Origin: Druceiella hillmani
Taxonomy: Eukaryota > Arthropoda > Insecta > Lepidoptera > Hepialidae
Direction: 5' to 3'
Assembly: GCA_039881145.1 (NCBI GenBank)
Contig: JAYKKI010000052.1
Coordinates: 12,775,001-12,839,000 of the forward strand
DNA length: 64,000 bases
This document shows positions 1 through 11,258 of this stretch, piece by piece; position 1 is the first letter of the stretch; each line of letters opens with the position of its first letter. The position numbers were made by a program, and so were the translations under genes. Below the pieces are notes generated by a model. The model did not search any database. It was not told where the DNA came from and saw nothing but the letters and a program-made list of their open reading frames with translations.

Positions 1-1097
1 TTTATAAATGGTAAGCATTGACAGAAAATTAAAAGTTTTTCATATTTAAAAGTGACTTCGACAGAAGCCAACGATGACAAAGTCCAATTTTATTTTTTTA
101 AATATTTTTAAATATTCGACAAAAGGGAAAGTTAATTATTGTTTTACAACCAAGAGTTGTCTTGTTATTCATAGTTTGTCTCCTAATGTATATAAAGGTA
201 TATTCCTTTTATGTTTTATTATCGTATTTAAGAGAGAACAATGTAAATCAATTTCTATCGATTTTGTGTTTTGGTATTGCTTGTAACCATGAGCATTGAA
301 CCTAGCAATTTTTATTAACATCTATGTCACATTTTCTCTAGTCATTGACAATTTTCCTCTTAACATAAATCAAGTTTTATTAGTTTTCTGTATTAGTGTC
401 GTAAATTTTCTAGGTGTAGTGAGCACTGTCTATTACACATAGAGAGTACTACACCTAGAAAATTGTATTAATTTCTATGTTACCTTTAGTCTTGTTATTG
501 AGAGAATGCCTCCCAAAGAAAATCAAGTTATATTTGTTTTGTGTAGTATCGAATTTAAAAAAAATACCACCTGGCAATATTTAATAATCTCTGCCTTTTA
601 TTTGCTCTTCTTGTTGAAAATTTGCCTCCCAATGTGAATTAAGTTATATTCGTTTTGTGTTTTAGTATCGCATGTAACAGAGAGCGATGTACCTAGCAAC
701 TTTTATTAATATCTGTGTTATATTTGTTCTTGTAAAGTTATATTTGTTGAACCAAGTATGTTTTAGTATTGCATATATTTAGTATTGTATGTAACAGTGA
801 GTATCGTAACTAGCATTTTTTATTATGTTATGTGATACACTTGATCTTGTTATTGACAGTTCACCTCCCAAAATAAGTTAAATTACATTAGTTTTGTGTT
901 TTACTGCCACGTGCAATAGAAAACATTATGTAACATCAGAAAACATAGTATAAACATAATATTAGTATCGCGTATAACAGAGAGCAGAGTACCTAGCAAT
1001 ATTTATTAATCTGTTTGTTATACATTGCTGAAATATATATTTAAAGAAGCAAGCGGCATTTTTGGTATAATGCTAGTATACTAAAACTTTTTTACAG
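1..1097. repeat. Degenerate tandem array in the gene A intron
   Basis: This stretch precedes the penultimate exon of P450 gene A and is read as the end of its intron. It is made of diverged units recognisable by two landmarks. One is 'acctagca' followed by 'ttattaa', near 298, 690 and 990, with a weaker form near 810. The other is 'cctccca' or 'cctctta' followed by 'aagttatatt' and 'gttttgtgt', near 179, 355, 508, 624 and 866. Spacing varies between about 115 and 240 bp, so this is an old, eroded array. No coding exon was found; the upstream gene A exons must lie left of the window. Confidence 0.6.
404..464. repeat. Perfect 17-bp inverted repeat (hairpin)
   Basis: The left arm at 404-420 and the right arm at 448-464 are exact reverse complements (aattttctaggtgtagt), separated by 27 bp. 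It lies inside the eroded intron array of gene A. It may be the tip of a small foldback element or a palindrome created by template switching. Neighbouring units do not contain it. Confidence 0.8.
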
Positions 1098-1600
1098 AAA
1101 CCCTTAGAAAATATCCAGTCATACCTTTCTCGGACCGCCTCTGTAGAGAAGACTGCAAATTATCCGACGGGCTTGTAGTGGAGAAAGGTATAAGGGTCCT
1201 TATATGCACTGCCGGTTTACATAACGACGAGAAATACTTTCCAGAACCAAACCGCTGGAATCCGTATAGATTTGAAAAAGAGAGCGAAATGTTGCCGTAT
1301 ACTTACATGCCCTTCAGCGAAGGGAAAAGGATCTGTATAGGTATGAGTACCAGAATAAGCAAGCCTAATTGACGTACTGCTTACATGCACTATATAATAT
1401 TCCAATTATACCTCATTTTGTAAATCACAGGTGCTAAATACGCAACGCTGAGTATGAAGATGACACTGTCTACACTGATCGAGCGGTACCGCTTCGAACC
1501 GTGTGTAAATACGGTTCAGCCTAAAGACCTTCGCATGTGCCCGTACTCAGTAATGATTGCATCGGAGGAACCCATCATGTTGAATATCATTCCCAGATAA
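1098..1600 (+). CDS. Cytochrome P450 gene A, last two exons (clan 3, CYP6/CYP9-like), 5' part outside window
   Basis: This is the C-terminal part of a membrane-bound haem-thiolate monooxygenase of the endoplasmic reticulum. Exon 1098-1340 follows a 'tttacag' acceptor and begins with the last two bases of the Glu codon of the helix-K motif ETLR. It continues through PEPNRWNPYRF (PERF region) to the haem-ligand loop FSEGKRICIG, which fits FxxGxRxCxG with Cys as the iron ligand. The donor is g|gtatga. A 90-bp intron ends at aaatcacag|gt, and exon 1431-1600 encodes the C-terminus, ending PIMLNIIPR with TAA at 1598-1600. Both exons have exactly the lengths of the corresponding gene B exons (243 and 170 bp), with the same phase-1 intron between them. 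Identity to gene B over the first exon is about 70% by eye. Earlier exons are not in the window. Clan 3 is secure, the CYP family number is not. No disabling mutation is seen here. Confidence 0.93.
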
Positions 1601-1735
1601 AAATAATCCTACCTAAGAGAGTAAATATTGACTATAGTTTCCTGATCATTAATTTTGAAGTATCTAACAAATATTTTTCACTATATATTGAAATAAGAAA
1701 CTGTTTCTATTTTTTAAAGTGTGGTGTTTTGCAAA

Positions 1736-1741
1736 AATAAA
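1736..1741 (+). promoter_or_regulatory. Candidate polyadenylation signal of gene A
   Basis: A consensus AATAAA lies 136 bp after the gene A stop codon, a normal 3' UTR distance in insects. In DNA this AT-rich the hexamer is common by chance, so the call rests on position. Confidence 0.45.
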
Positions 1742-1829
1742 CTGAACAAAAAAATAATGATGCAAAAAAATTTTCCGTTTAGCTAAGTAATAAGTATTAA
1801 AAGAACACATAGCTAACAATACGATTGGA

Positions 1830-3000
1830 AACTTTTTCTGACTTAGTGTAATCTTTTGCATATTTCTATGTTTATTAATAACTTCACTATGGTCCTATCA
1901 CAAAATGGAAATTATTCTTAAAATATGAGCAGTAGCAAAGTTACTTCGTTTTATATATTTGTTCTGTGTAGATCGAAATTGAGAAATTTCAAAATCTAGA
2001 ATTATTCGACTCTTTGTAAGTGGCCATAATCAGACCTGGTAATAATATAGTTTGCACTTCAATAAAAAGACTTTGATGATAAAATTAAAAACTTGTTCTC
2101 ACTTAGTCTAATCTTTTGTTTTTTCCTGCATGTCACTATTTTCCTATCATAAAACAGAAGGTATTCTTAAAATATGTATAATAGTAATATATATGTATAA
2201 TATTATACATAAATCTACGTAACGCCGAGTAACTCACTCGGCGTTACGTAGATTTATTCAGCAATGATCAAAATTAGAAAATTAAAAAAATCTAGAACGA
2301 ATCGACTCCTCCTAAGAGTACTTAATTACTATAACCAGACCTGGTGATAATTTAACAGACGCTTTAATAAAACGGTTGTTGATGATACAATTAGAAACTT
2401 GTTCTGATTTAGCCTGAGCTTCTGTTTATTACTGCACATATTCCACTATTTTCCTGTCCTAAAATGGAAGGTATTTTTAAAATAAGAACAACAGCAGAGT
2501 TACTCGGCATTGCGTAGATATGTTCTTCAAAGATTAAAACCAGAAATTTTTCAAAATCTATAAAGATGATGCAATGCTTCCTAAGTAAACTTAATTAATA
2601 TAATCAGACAGGAGAACAATTTAGTAAACGCTTCAACAAAAGGCCATTGATGATCAAATTAAAAACTTGTGACTTGATCTGGTATTTTGCTTACTACTAT
2701 GTAGCCAAATGTGTATAACATTTGGCTTTTTTCTATAATAAAATAAAAGGTGTTCATATAATATGAACAATGACAGACTTACTCACCTATAAGTACATTG
2801 TTTTTTCATAAATCGAAGGTGAATTTTCAAAATCTAGATTTATTTGATTCTTTCTAAATGTGCTATAATCAAAGATAGTAGTAATTTAGGAGGCGCTTTA
2901 ATAAAATAGCCATTGATGATAAAATTAGAAACTTGTTCTGACTTAGTTTGAACTTTTGTTTATTGCTGGAAATATTTAACTATTTTTCTGCAGTAAAATC
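1830..3000. repeat. Tandem array, about four units of 250-310 bp
   Basis: Units carry, in order, 'ttcttaaaatatg', a GAGTTACTCGGC-like block, 'aaaatctaga', 'tataatcaga' and 'gatgataaaatta' followed by 'aacttgttctgacttag'. The 'aaatggaa...tattcttaaaat' landmark recurs near 1904, 2152, 2461 and 2740, giving spacings of 248, 309, 279 and about 254 bp to the truncated end. The long second unit contains the perfect palindrome at 2209-2257. No coding potential is seen. Confidence 0.8.
2209..2257. repeat. Perfect palindrome with 22-bp arms
   Basis: Arms 2209-2230 and 2236-2257 are exact reverse complements around a 5-nt loop (aactc). The right arm (actcggcgttacgtagattt) is in the orientation seen in the next array copy near 2500 (actcggcattgcgtagata). 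The left arm therefore looks like a secondary inverted duplication. Confidence 0.9.
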
Positions 3001-3045
3001 TATCATTAAAAAATAAAAAACACGCTTTTGTAATCAAAGAAACCA

Positions 3046-3360
3046 ATGAGACAAATCAAATGGTCCTGAACTCGATGAGTTTATTCTTAGAAGTTGTCGT
3101 GACCACGCTCCTCCTCTAGCACTAGATACTTTAGATTACAATATGTAACCGAAGAGCTCACGAAGTCAAGTCAAATAATCCGAAATATTTACCATTAACA
3201 AGTTCCCGTGGCCATATTCCTCGTCTATTACCAACCTTTCTGGTTACAATATATAGCTAAATTGCCCACTGAGACAAATCAAACTAGCACAAACTCGACG
3301 AGTTTACCATTAGCCATTGAGGAGTTCCTATGACCACCTTCTTGCTCCACAATCATTTCA
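3046..3360. repeat. Three tandem units of about 112 bp, moderately GC-rich
   Basis: The motifs 'gagacaaatcaaa', 'aactcga(t/c)gagttta', 'cgtg(a/g)cca' and 'ctggttacaatat' recur three times (near 3046, 3165 and 3270). Base composition is richer in G+C than the flanks. On the - strand each unit reads like a short piece of protein, but stops interrupt it, so I treat it as a decayed mobile-element fragment of unknown type. Confidence 0.55.
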
Positions 3361-5632
3361 ACGCTATTGTTATTATAGTATAATCATTAATATATTAATT
3401 GTATATTCATCGATATATTAAGCTAATTAAAGCGTTTTCATAAGAAAGAAAATCTGTTCTGAAATTTAAAAAAGACCCAAATTAGTTGAGTGTTCAATTT
3501 AACTATAATATTAGTAATGAAAATAATAAAATAATTATGACAATAATAATTCTAACTAATAACTAATATCATACACAGAAAAGTTTCTGTTTGTTTGTTG
3601 TTATCAAAGAACCCTGCAACCAAACAACGAATCACTACCAAATTTTGCATATGCATAGTATATAGCGTTGTAACACCTATGTAGATGTTTTTATTGCGAC
3701 CTTGTTACTCGCCTAATACCAAAGCCGTTGAACTGCAGATATTTTTACTCAATAAAGCTTTTACAGCTAAATAGATTTTTCAAAACCTCAGTATTCATAA
3801 GTCTCAGGTTATCTTTGATCAAGGTTACCTTTTGATGCAAGAAATAGTACATTTTTTGTAGGATGACATTTGTGTTTTTTGTGTCAATAATAAAGCATTA
3901 ACCGGTAAGTGCAACGTGTCACGTCAACAGATGTTGCAACGTGTATATTAAAAAGAGATTGTTGCGATTAATTCATCGAGTCAAGGAAAAATCCCATTGT
4001 CTTAACCGAACATCCACGGAAACGACTCCTAAATTTGAAAATTCACGTAAAATATCACAAAAATGTAAGTTAATTAAAATCATCGTAACTATTAATTAAA
4101 TTTAACTTGATCATTGAAAGCGAAAATTGGTTTGACATTACAGTAACAGAATATAAATTTAAAAATTTCTTAGAAAATAAAAGGCTTAACAATTCAGCAA
4201 TTTAAAGTCAGAAAAGGGCAAAAAATTAAATACAATTTGTGATTGTAAAACAAAAAAAAACGTGCCTTCGTAAGCGGCACGTGTTTTTTCTTTTTAATAT
4301 AATTAATAAAAAATAATAATAGAAATCTAAAGAAAAAATACGTTATAACTTCGTTTTTTATTAATACAAATTGTAATCGATATTGCTTTTAAATGCGCAG
4401 CCATTGCTACCAGAAATAAAAACAAACTGTTCTGTGATATTGACATTTGTCCCATTGCTTTCAGTCTTTTTTTCATTCTTTCTGGATTTTATGTGACTTT
4501 TTTGACAATTCTGTCGGGCCTACAAGTTTTATGGTCGTGAACTATAAAATATTGAATGTTGAGCTGTGTTTATATGATATAAAAGAATATCATCAGCACT
4601 TTGTTTCATCATAATGATTCAAAGAGTATCGTAGAAATACCATTTAGAAATTATTATGGAAAATAACCTGCCTTTTAATGACAAAATACAAGATTTATTT
4701 GCGACTGGACCCAAAATTATTGAGTTTTTCCTGTCTCCTTGAGAATCTCATAACCGAGTGAAATAAGCCTTTTAAATATCTCTCATAAAATACTCTGACT
4801 TTGGACAAGGATAGTAATATCGAATTTATCATAGAAATGACAATGTGTGAATAGAAGAAGATGCCACAGAAATGTTTTAATATTTTTGTGTGTAATAAAA
4901 TATTTATGAAATAAAAAGAAATAATTGACAAATACCCTGTCGTTCAAGCAATCGTTTCGAACTTTTGCGTATGTTTTGATAGGACAATCATACTTGAAAC
5001 TCAAGCATTCGTTGAAAAAACAGTCAAAAATTATTTTTTTCCTTACCTGCTATTACCTCAGAACCTTTATTTTTTAAATGTCCAATTTGTTCTCTCATAA
5101 TTTTTGTATTTTCCAATTTGTTCTCATATTAGCATATTGCGATAAATAATAAGTTCAAGATTGTTCTATTCATAATTCCACAAGTTTTATGTTCAATACC
5201 CTAATGGCTAATTTTAGATAAACGGTTTAATCTCTTTTATTAGTGGCGCGCAAAACAAAGTTTATATTTAAATAAGTGACTCTCTATATAAATATTAAAG
5301 TAGATAAAATCACGAGAATAAACAACATTATCGCGGCAATGTGAATCACTTACTCTTATGTACAAACACATATTCGTTTAATAGTTTTCAATTTTCACTA
5401 CTACAGTCCACCTTGTTTATTTGCTTTAAATTATCATTATAACAGTTTATCTGACTGCGAGGTTACTTTAAATGATTAATGTATTCAGACTTAAGCATTT
5501 AAAATGTAAACAAAATTATTAAATATTTTGTTTTAAGCAAATCATAATTTTTACAATGCCGTAATCGAACTAAATGCCGGTGTTAGCCTTATGGAACTCG
5601 ACAGTTTTAAATTTATCCGCAAGATGCTTTGC
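3361..5632. other. Intergenic, no gene recognised
   Basis: AT-rich sequence with no exon-like stretch. The part around 3595-3680 (accctgcaaccaaacaacg and following) resembles degraded dispersed repeats of insect genomes. A short hairpin at 4260-4282 has an A-run before it and a T-run after it. Open frames here are short and lack codon structure. Confidence 0.5.
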
Positions 5633-6416
5633 TTAGTATATAATAAATAGTGACTTAGTACATGATAAACAGTGTATTAGTACATGATAAACAGTATATT
5701 AGTACATGATAAACAGTGTATAAGTACATGATAAACAGTGTATTAGTACATGATAAACAGTGTATTAGTACATGATAAACAGTGTATTAGTACATGATAA
5801 ACAGTGTATTAGTACATGATAAACAGTGTATTAGTACATGTTAAACAGTGTATTAGTACATGATAAACAGTATATTAGTACATGATAAACAGTGTATTAG
5901 TACATGATAAACAGTGTATTAGTACATGATAAACAGTGTATTAGTACATGATAAACAGTGTATTAGTACATGATAATCAGTGTATTAGTACATGATAAAC
6001 AGTGTATTAGTACATGATAAACAGTGTATTAGTACATGATAAACAGTGTATTAGTACATGATAAACAGTCTATTAGTATATGATAAACAGTGTATTAGTA
6101 CATGATAAACAGTGTATTAGTACATGATAAACAGTGTATTAGTACATGATAAACAGTGTATTAGTTCATGATAAACAGTGTATTAGTACATGATAAACAG
6201 TGTATTAATACATGATAAACAGTGTATTAGTACATGATAAACAGTGTATTAGTACATGATAAACAGTGTATTAGTACATGATAAACAGTGTATTAGTACA
6301 TGATAAACAGTGTGTTAGTACATGATAAACAGTGTATTAGTACATGATAAACAGTGTATTAGTACATGATAAAAAGTAGCTTAGTACATGATGGACGGTG
6401 ACTTAGTGCATGATGA
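5633..6416. repeat. 22-bp minisatellite, about 35 copies
   Basis: The unit contains 'gataaacagtgtattagtac' plus 'at'. It is repeated almost without interruption, with central copies identical apart from isolated single-base changes. Copies at both edges (near 5645 and 6370-6415) are clearly more diverged. This is the usual picture of an array kept uniform in the middle by unequal exchange or gene conversion. Copy number in the assembly may be compressed or expanded. Confidence 0.95.
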
Positions 6417-6639
6417 ACTTGAGTTTGAAGATAAAAAGGAAGGCGATGCTGAACAGCTGAAGGTATACTAAGGGTGTTTTATCCATTAGGTGTTGTTTCC
6501 AGGTGAATCTACGTTTACGTTGAGGTTTAGTGTCAGTAATTTGATCCGCTGGTATCTGCTAGTGGAAATTGAGTATTCAAAAGGACGGAATTTATTTTTA
6601 CCTTGAGAATATCGTAGCATATACCGCATAATAGTAGAA

Positions 6640-7310
6640 ATTTTGCTGGGCTCTGCAAGTATAGTAAAATTATTTTCTTAAAATTATGCTATCTGATTAT
6701 CGCTCATTGAATATAAGCGATTAATTACAAAATAAAAAAAACTACGTTATAATAAAAAAATCTTTACACGTTATAATAAAGAATCGCCCAAAATGCATAG
6801 GAGTTTTGCTGGGCTCTGCTAGTATAGTTAAATTATTTACTACCTGATTATCGCTCATTGAATATAAGTGATTATTTATGGTGCAAGTAAAAATTACATG
6901 TATACGGAATAAAAAAGTTATTACGGAAGACCTTAAGAAAAATCATCTCAATTTTTTTGAATTTCAGTTAGTTTCTTTCCTTTGTAAAATTTAGAATAAT
7001 TTTTCGATAAACAAATCGGACGGAGCATATATTATATAAAGAATCGCCCAAAATGCATAGGAGTTTTGCTGGGCTCTGCTAGTATAGTCAAATTATTTAC
7101 TCAATATTGCGCTATCTGATTATCGCTCATTGAATATAAGCGATTAAATGCAGAATAAAAAAAACACATCGATACGGAATACAAAAGTTATTAGGGAAGA
7201 CCTTAAGAAAGATCTTCTCAAATATTTGAGTTTAAGCTATTTTCATTCCTTTGTAAAATTTAGAATTTGTAATAATTTTTCTAAGAACAAATTGTAACTA
7301 AAACTTGATA
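6640..7310. repeat. Tandem duplication, two and a half units of about 261 bp
   Basis: 'aagaatcgcccaaaatgcat' followed by 'tttgctgggctctgct' starts at about 6778 and again at 7039. A partial copy (tttgctgggctctgc) lies near 6640. Each is followed by 'gattatcgctcattgaatat' and, further on, 'acggaa...gttatta...gaccttaagaaa'. No coding content is seen. Confidence 0.8.
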
Positions 7311-7730
7311 TTTCGGAGAACGAATATCCAAAGTCATATTTATCATATATTAAGCAATATATCTTGCAATAGATTTAAAACTGTGGAATCAATAAGACTA
7401 ACATTGACATGTCGTTCGACTGTGAAATTGTAACATTGTGCTTTGTTTAAAACAAATATTAAATTATTTTGTTTCAATTTTAAATAAAGATATACTGAAT
7501 GGATTAAACATTTCAAGTAATCTCACAATCAAACAAACTGTTGTAATACAAGATGGATTGTCGTAATGAAACTTTCAAACAAATAAGACAAACCAAAAAA
7601 GGTAACATTTAATTGAAGTGAAAATTGAAAACCATTACGAAGTAGCAATTTGCCAATGCTACCAACTTGTGTGGATATAAAATTAAGATACAATTTTAAA
7701 TTCATGTTTAAATTTTATCACAATAACTGT
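7311..7730. other. Intergenic, nothing recognised
   Basis: AT-rich DNA between two tandem arrays. No exon, repeat or RNA gene could be supported. Confidence 0.4.
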
Positions 7731-7960
7731 GTCGAAATTTAATTTATATACCGTAACGTCTGTTTTGAAATTCTCTGGAAATACATTTGACATGAAATAA
7801 TTTGGCTTCTATTAAGTTTAGATTCACGTATGATAAAATATGTGTCGAAGTTTAATTTATACACCATAACGTCTTTTTGAAATTCTCTTTGGAAATACAG
7901 TAGACACAAAATAATTTGGCTTCTATAAAGTGCTAGATTCATATGTGACAAAATATATGA
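7731..7960. repeat. Two-copy tandem repeat of about 116 bp
   Basis: 'gtgtcgaaatttaatttata' near 7731 recurs as 'gtgtcgaagtttaatttata' near 7847. Each is followed by 'aacgtct...tttgaaattctc', 'ggaaataca' and 'ataatttggcttctat'. Confidence 0.8.
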
Positions 7961-8635
7961 ATTTGTAGTACCACTTGTAGACGCTGGAAGTGAAGTACCG
8001 TTGAAATATCTTTCTTACTTGATATGATGAAATGGTACAAGTTTCTTTTATTCACTCCATAACTATAAAACGGTGTAGGAAACCTAAATTGCTATAAACC
8101 TATCCAATATCTCCAACTCGACGAGACGCCAAAAAATTAATTTCCACTTTATATCTTACCCACTCTATACTATTATTTTTTAGTTATTTTGCTGTACCTT
8201 AATGTATATGTATGTACCATTCCATCAATCTCAAGAATTCATCTGCTAAACGTCATGTGAATAGATTAAAATTTATAGAAATTATGAGTATGGGGCTAAT
8301 GTGTTAACAAGTAATACGACATATTTAAATATGATTAACGTATGTAAACCACTTCCCCCGTACATTACTATTTGAACCAATAGAAATTATATTTTAATGA
8401 AAATAGTTTTTAATAAGCCTTAACTCATAAATTAGACCAGTCATTCCTTGATATTGATTTAAACATACCTATACATATTTTTATGTAATACACTTAAAGG
8501 TTTAATTTTGTCATTAACATACGTTATAACCAAAAATATTTTGGAATTTTCTATATTATTTTTAACAAATTCCAAATTGGTATCTAAAAAGTCATAAATT
8601 AATAAAATATTTAGGTTTCTATCAGATATTCTATA
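7961..8635. other. Intergenic, nothing recognised
   Basis: AT-rich sequence without coding signal or clear repeat structure. Confidence 0.4.
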
Positions 8636-9225
8636 AGTAAAGTCGGAACACAGAATATTTCAGAAAAATATTAACACTGTAGGATAAGCGATAACTCTTG
8701 TTTGGGCGACTTCTATTTTCAATATTACATTTTATTTCAGTGCTATATGCCTGATCACTGGTGTATGTAGAAAAACGGATCACGTAAAAGGCAATTCGAT
8801 ATATTGTATAATGTAAAATAAACATTAATCACTTGCAGAAATTATATACATAATATTAACACTGTGGGATAAGTGGTAACTCTGGTTTGAGCGACTTCGG
8901 TTTTCAATATTACATTGTATTTCAGTACTACATACCTGATCACTGGTGTATGTACAAAAACGGATTACGTAAAAGACAATTCGATATATTGTGTAATGTA
9001 AAATAAACATTAATCAATTGCAGAAATTATATACATAATATTAACACTGTGGGATAAGCGATAATTCTTGTTTGAGCGACTTCGGTTTTCAATATTACAT
9101 TGTATTTCAATACTACATATCTGATAACTGGTGTATGTACAAAAATAGATTACGTAAAAGGCAATTCGATATATTTTATAGTATAAAATAAACGTTAATC
9201 AATTGTAGAAAGTATATTATATGTG
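8636..9225. repeat. 185-bp tandem repeat, three units
   Basis: The landmark 'atattaacactgt(a/g)ggataag' falls at 8668, 8853 and 9038, a constant 185-bp period. Units also share 'ttcaatattacatt', 'ctgat(c/a)actggtgtatgta' and 'aattcgatatatt'. Two similar 61-64-codon open frames on the - strand are by-products of the repeat and not genes. Confidence 0.9.
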
Positions 9226-9834
9226 CAAAGTACACGTTTATAATAACTCGTGTCAAGGTAACTTTCATTACATTTGCTACCAGACATTGTATTAATATCA
9301 ACTCCGAATATTACTTTAACTAGCTTCTTTTGAAGAATATTACAGATAACACAGTTATATATTTTTTCTACTATATCTTGTGTTTACACTTGTATTCACT
9401 TTCCATATGCACCCGCTTCATGTAGACCTTTTACTATTGAAAACTTTGTAGTGTATTGTCCGAGGTGTATTTGCGGCTAACATGCCTTTTGATTTAAAAA
9501 AGTGGATACGATAATTTATCTGCAATATTTTAGTAAATTTTAAGGTTATAATTATTTTATAAAATTATTGTTTTGCCAGATAACATAGCTTGAACGAGCT
9601 TAGAGATCTCTATATCTACTTTCATCCAAGGTATTTGTAATCGACGGATAAATAACACATTTCGGCTACATATAAGTACATAGCAATGTTGAGGGCACTT
9701 TGGACGGTAAAAATACATTGTAAACTATATTAAGAAAATTAAGAATAATTTAAAAAAAAACTTGAAAAATTTGTAGTTTCCATAAAAATTCAGTACTTTT
9801 AAGTACCATCTCATATTATTTAACGGCTGAAAAC
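9226..9834. other. Intergenic, nothing recognised
   Basis: AT-rich DNA between the 185-bp array and a GC-richer retroelement-like fragment. Confidence 0.4.
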
Positions 9835-10147
9835 TGGGCCTCTACCCAAATGAGAGATGACCAGCACCCAAATCACTGTCATCGATAAACAGCTGAACCA
9901 AACTGTGTGCCTGATCACTAGATGTGTAAAATCCACTACCACGAACTGGCGGTCGACCCTCAGCAAGAATACTCCACCCCGCCTTCGTCGTCTAAAACAT
10001 CTCCATAGAGAAATGGAAAAAATCCGCATAAGACGTCAACTACCCGTTAACGAGGACCTGACCACATTTCACTTAGGACTACGACAGTGCATTAACGGAA
10101 CCCATCAGCACTTCTGGCAAATGAACTATTTCTGTTGTGGAACCTAA
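9835..10147 (+). mobile_element. Probable non-LTR retrotransposon fragment (endonuclease-RT linker-like)
   Basis: An island much richer in G+C than its flanks, with sharp edges, carries a 96-codon open frame from 9857 to 10147. It has 'IDKQLNQTVCLITRCVKSTT', then a proline/basic stretch (PPRLRRLKHLHREMEKIRI), then a 'LRQCING' segment. That order, an amphipathic helix followed by 'P...R...R' and a tract of basic residues, resembles the region between endonuclease and reverse transcriptase in CR1/Jockey-type LINE ORF2 proteins. No catalytic motif is present, so the family is uncertain. The abrupt composition change supports insertion. Confidence 0.4.
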
Positions 10148-10204
10148 ATAAAGCCTGGCCTGAAGAATGATCATCGAATGCCGAATCATTTGATTTGTTT
10201 GAGT

Positions 10205-10242
<38 letters not shown>
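10205..10242. repeat. (TA)n microsatellite
   Basis: Nearly pure TA dinucleotides, followed by a degenerate ta/tg stretch to about 10270. Confidence 0.9.
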
Positions 10243-10244
<2 letters not shown>

Positions 10245-10270
10245 GGACATATATGTGTGTGTATGTATAT

Positions 10271-11032
10271 AATGTTATATCTTAGACTACAATGCTAAAA
10301 AACAATTCAAAATGACAAACTAATAATAATTAATTGCTTGTTTTCTTCTAATATATGTAACTTGTCAATTTTACATAAAATTGTGTACTTAAAAAAATTA
10401 ATTGGTCAAAATTAAATTTGGACAAAAAATGATGTTAAATACTCAAAACATCCACATACTTGAGGAGATAACTGTGTAAAGCATACGCAAATAGCGTCTT
10501 CATTTTAATTGAAACAAAAAATTACAAAAATTGGAAAACATTTTTCACGTCGTTAATTCTGGGTAATATATTTTATATGCAAAAAGGAAGAAAAACCGTA
10601 ACCGTTATAGGGATGGCCACCCCTCATATTAGTTTTCTTTAAGTTATTGTAAAAACTTAACCAATATTTACCTGCGAATATTGAATTTGTATAAAAAAAT
10701 GTTTGCAAAAATATGAAAACGATTTTTCTCAAGTCTGTGTCCGAGATAATTTTAGATAAATTAGTGAACATTTCTATGAACTATGTATTTCTCCGAACCT
10801 CTGATTTTATTAAAGTTACAATTATGAGAAAACTTGTTTAATATAACTCTACAGAAAATAATAGCGATGATCTAAATCCCATAATTTTTTAAAAATTCAT
10901 GACACTTTTACGCCTATAACATACAAATTCGTCAATATTTTTACTTCATATAAAACAGTATTGACACTTGTAAATATGTAGTTTAATAAAAGTAGTAATG
11001 TGCCCTTAAATTCTTAAAGTTTTATATAAATT

Positions 11033-11035
<3 letters not shown>
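10271..11035. other. Intergenic, nothing recognised
   Basis: AT-rich DNA. A 72-codon - strand open frame at 10553-10771 has composition expected by chance. Confidence 0.4.

Positions 11036-11092
<57 letters not shown>
11036..11092. repeat. (TA)n microsatellite
   Basis: About 28 uninterrupted TA dinucleotides. Confidence 0.95.
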
Positions 11093-11093
<1 letters not shown>

Positions 11094-11258
11094 TTGTACA
11101 TATATACATCCCTAATTCTAATAATATGTAACTGTTATACTAAGAAATGATAAAAACGGGATTGTCATATATAGGCACGTAATAAATTTGTACGTATATC
11201 AATATTATGGCAGTATATTACCTGAAAATATTTTTGTTTGCTTGAATTAATGCCACAT

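Noticed and set aside
4260..4282. Hairpin with GC stem between an A-run and a T-run, looking like a bacterial rho-independent terminator
   Set aside because: The window is eukaryotic nuclear DNA with no bacterial genes around it; the stem is only 7 bp.
5633..6416. Regular array considered as a CRISPR
   Set aside because: The 22-bp units are directly contiguous with no unique spacers, and the genome is eukaryotic.
8631..9010. Two similar 61-64-codon - strand frames taken as a duplicated small gene
   Set aside because: They are units of the 185-bp tandem repeat; the third unit has lost the frame.
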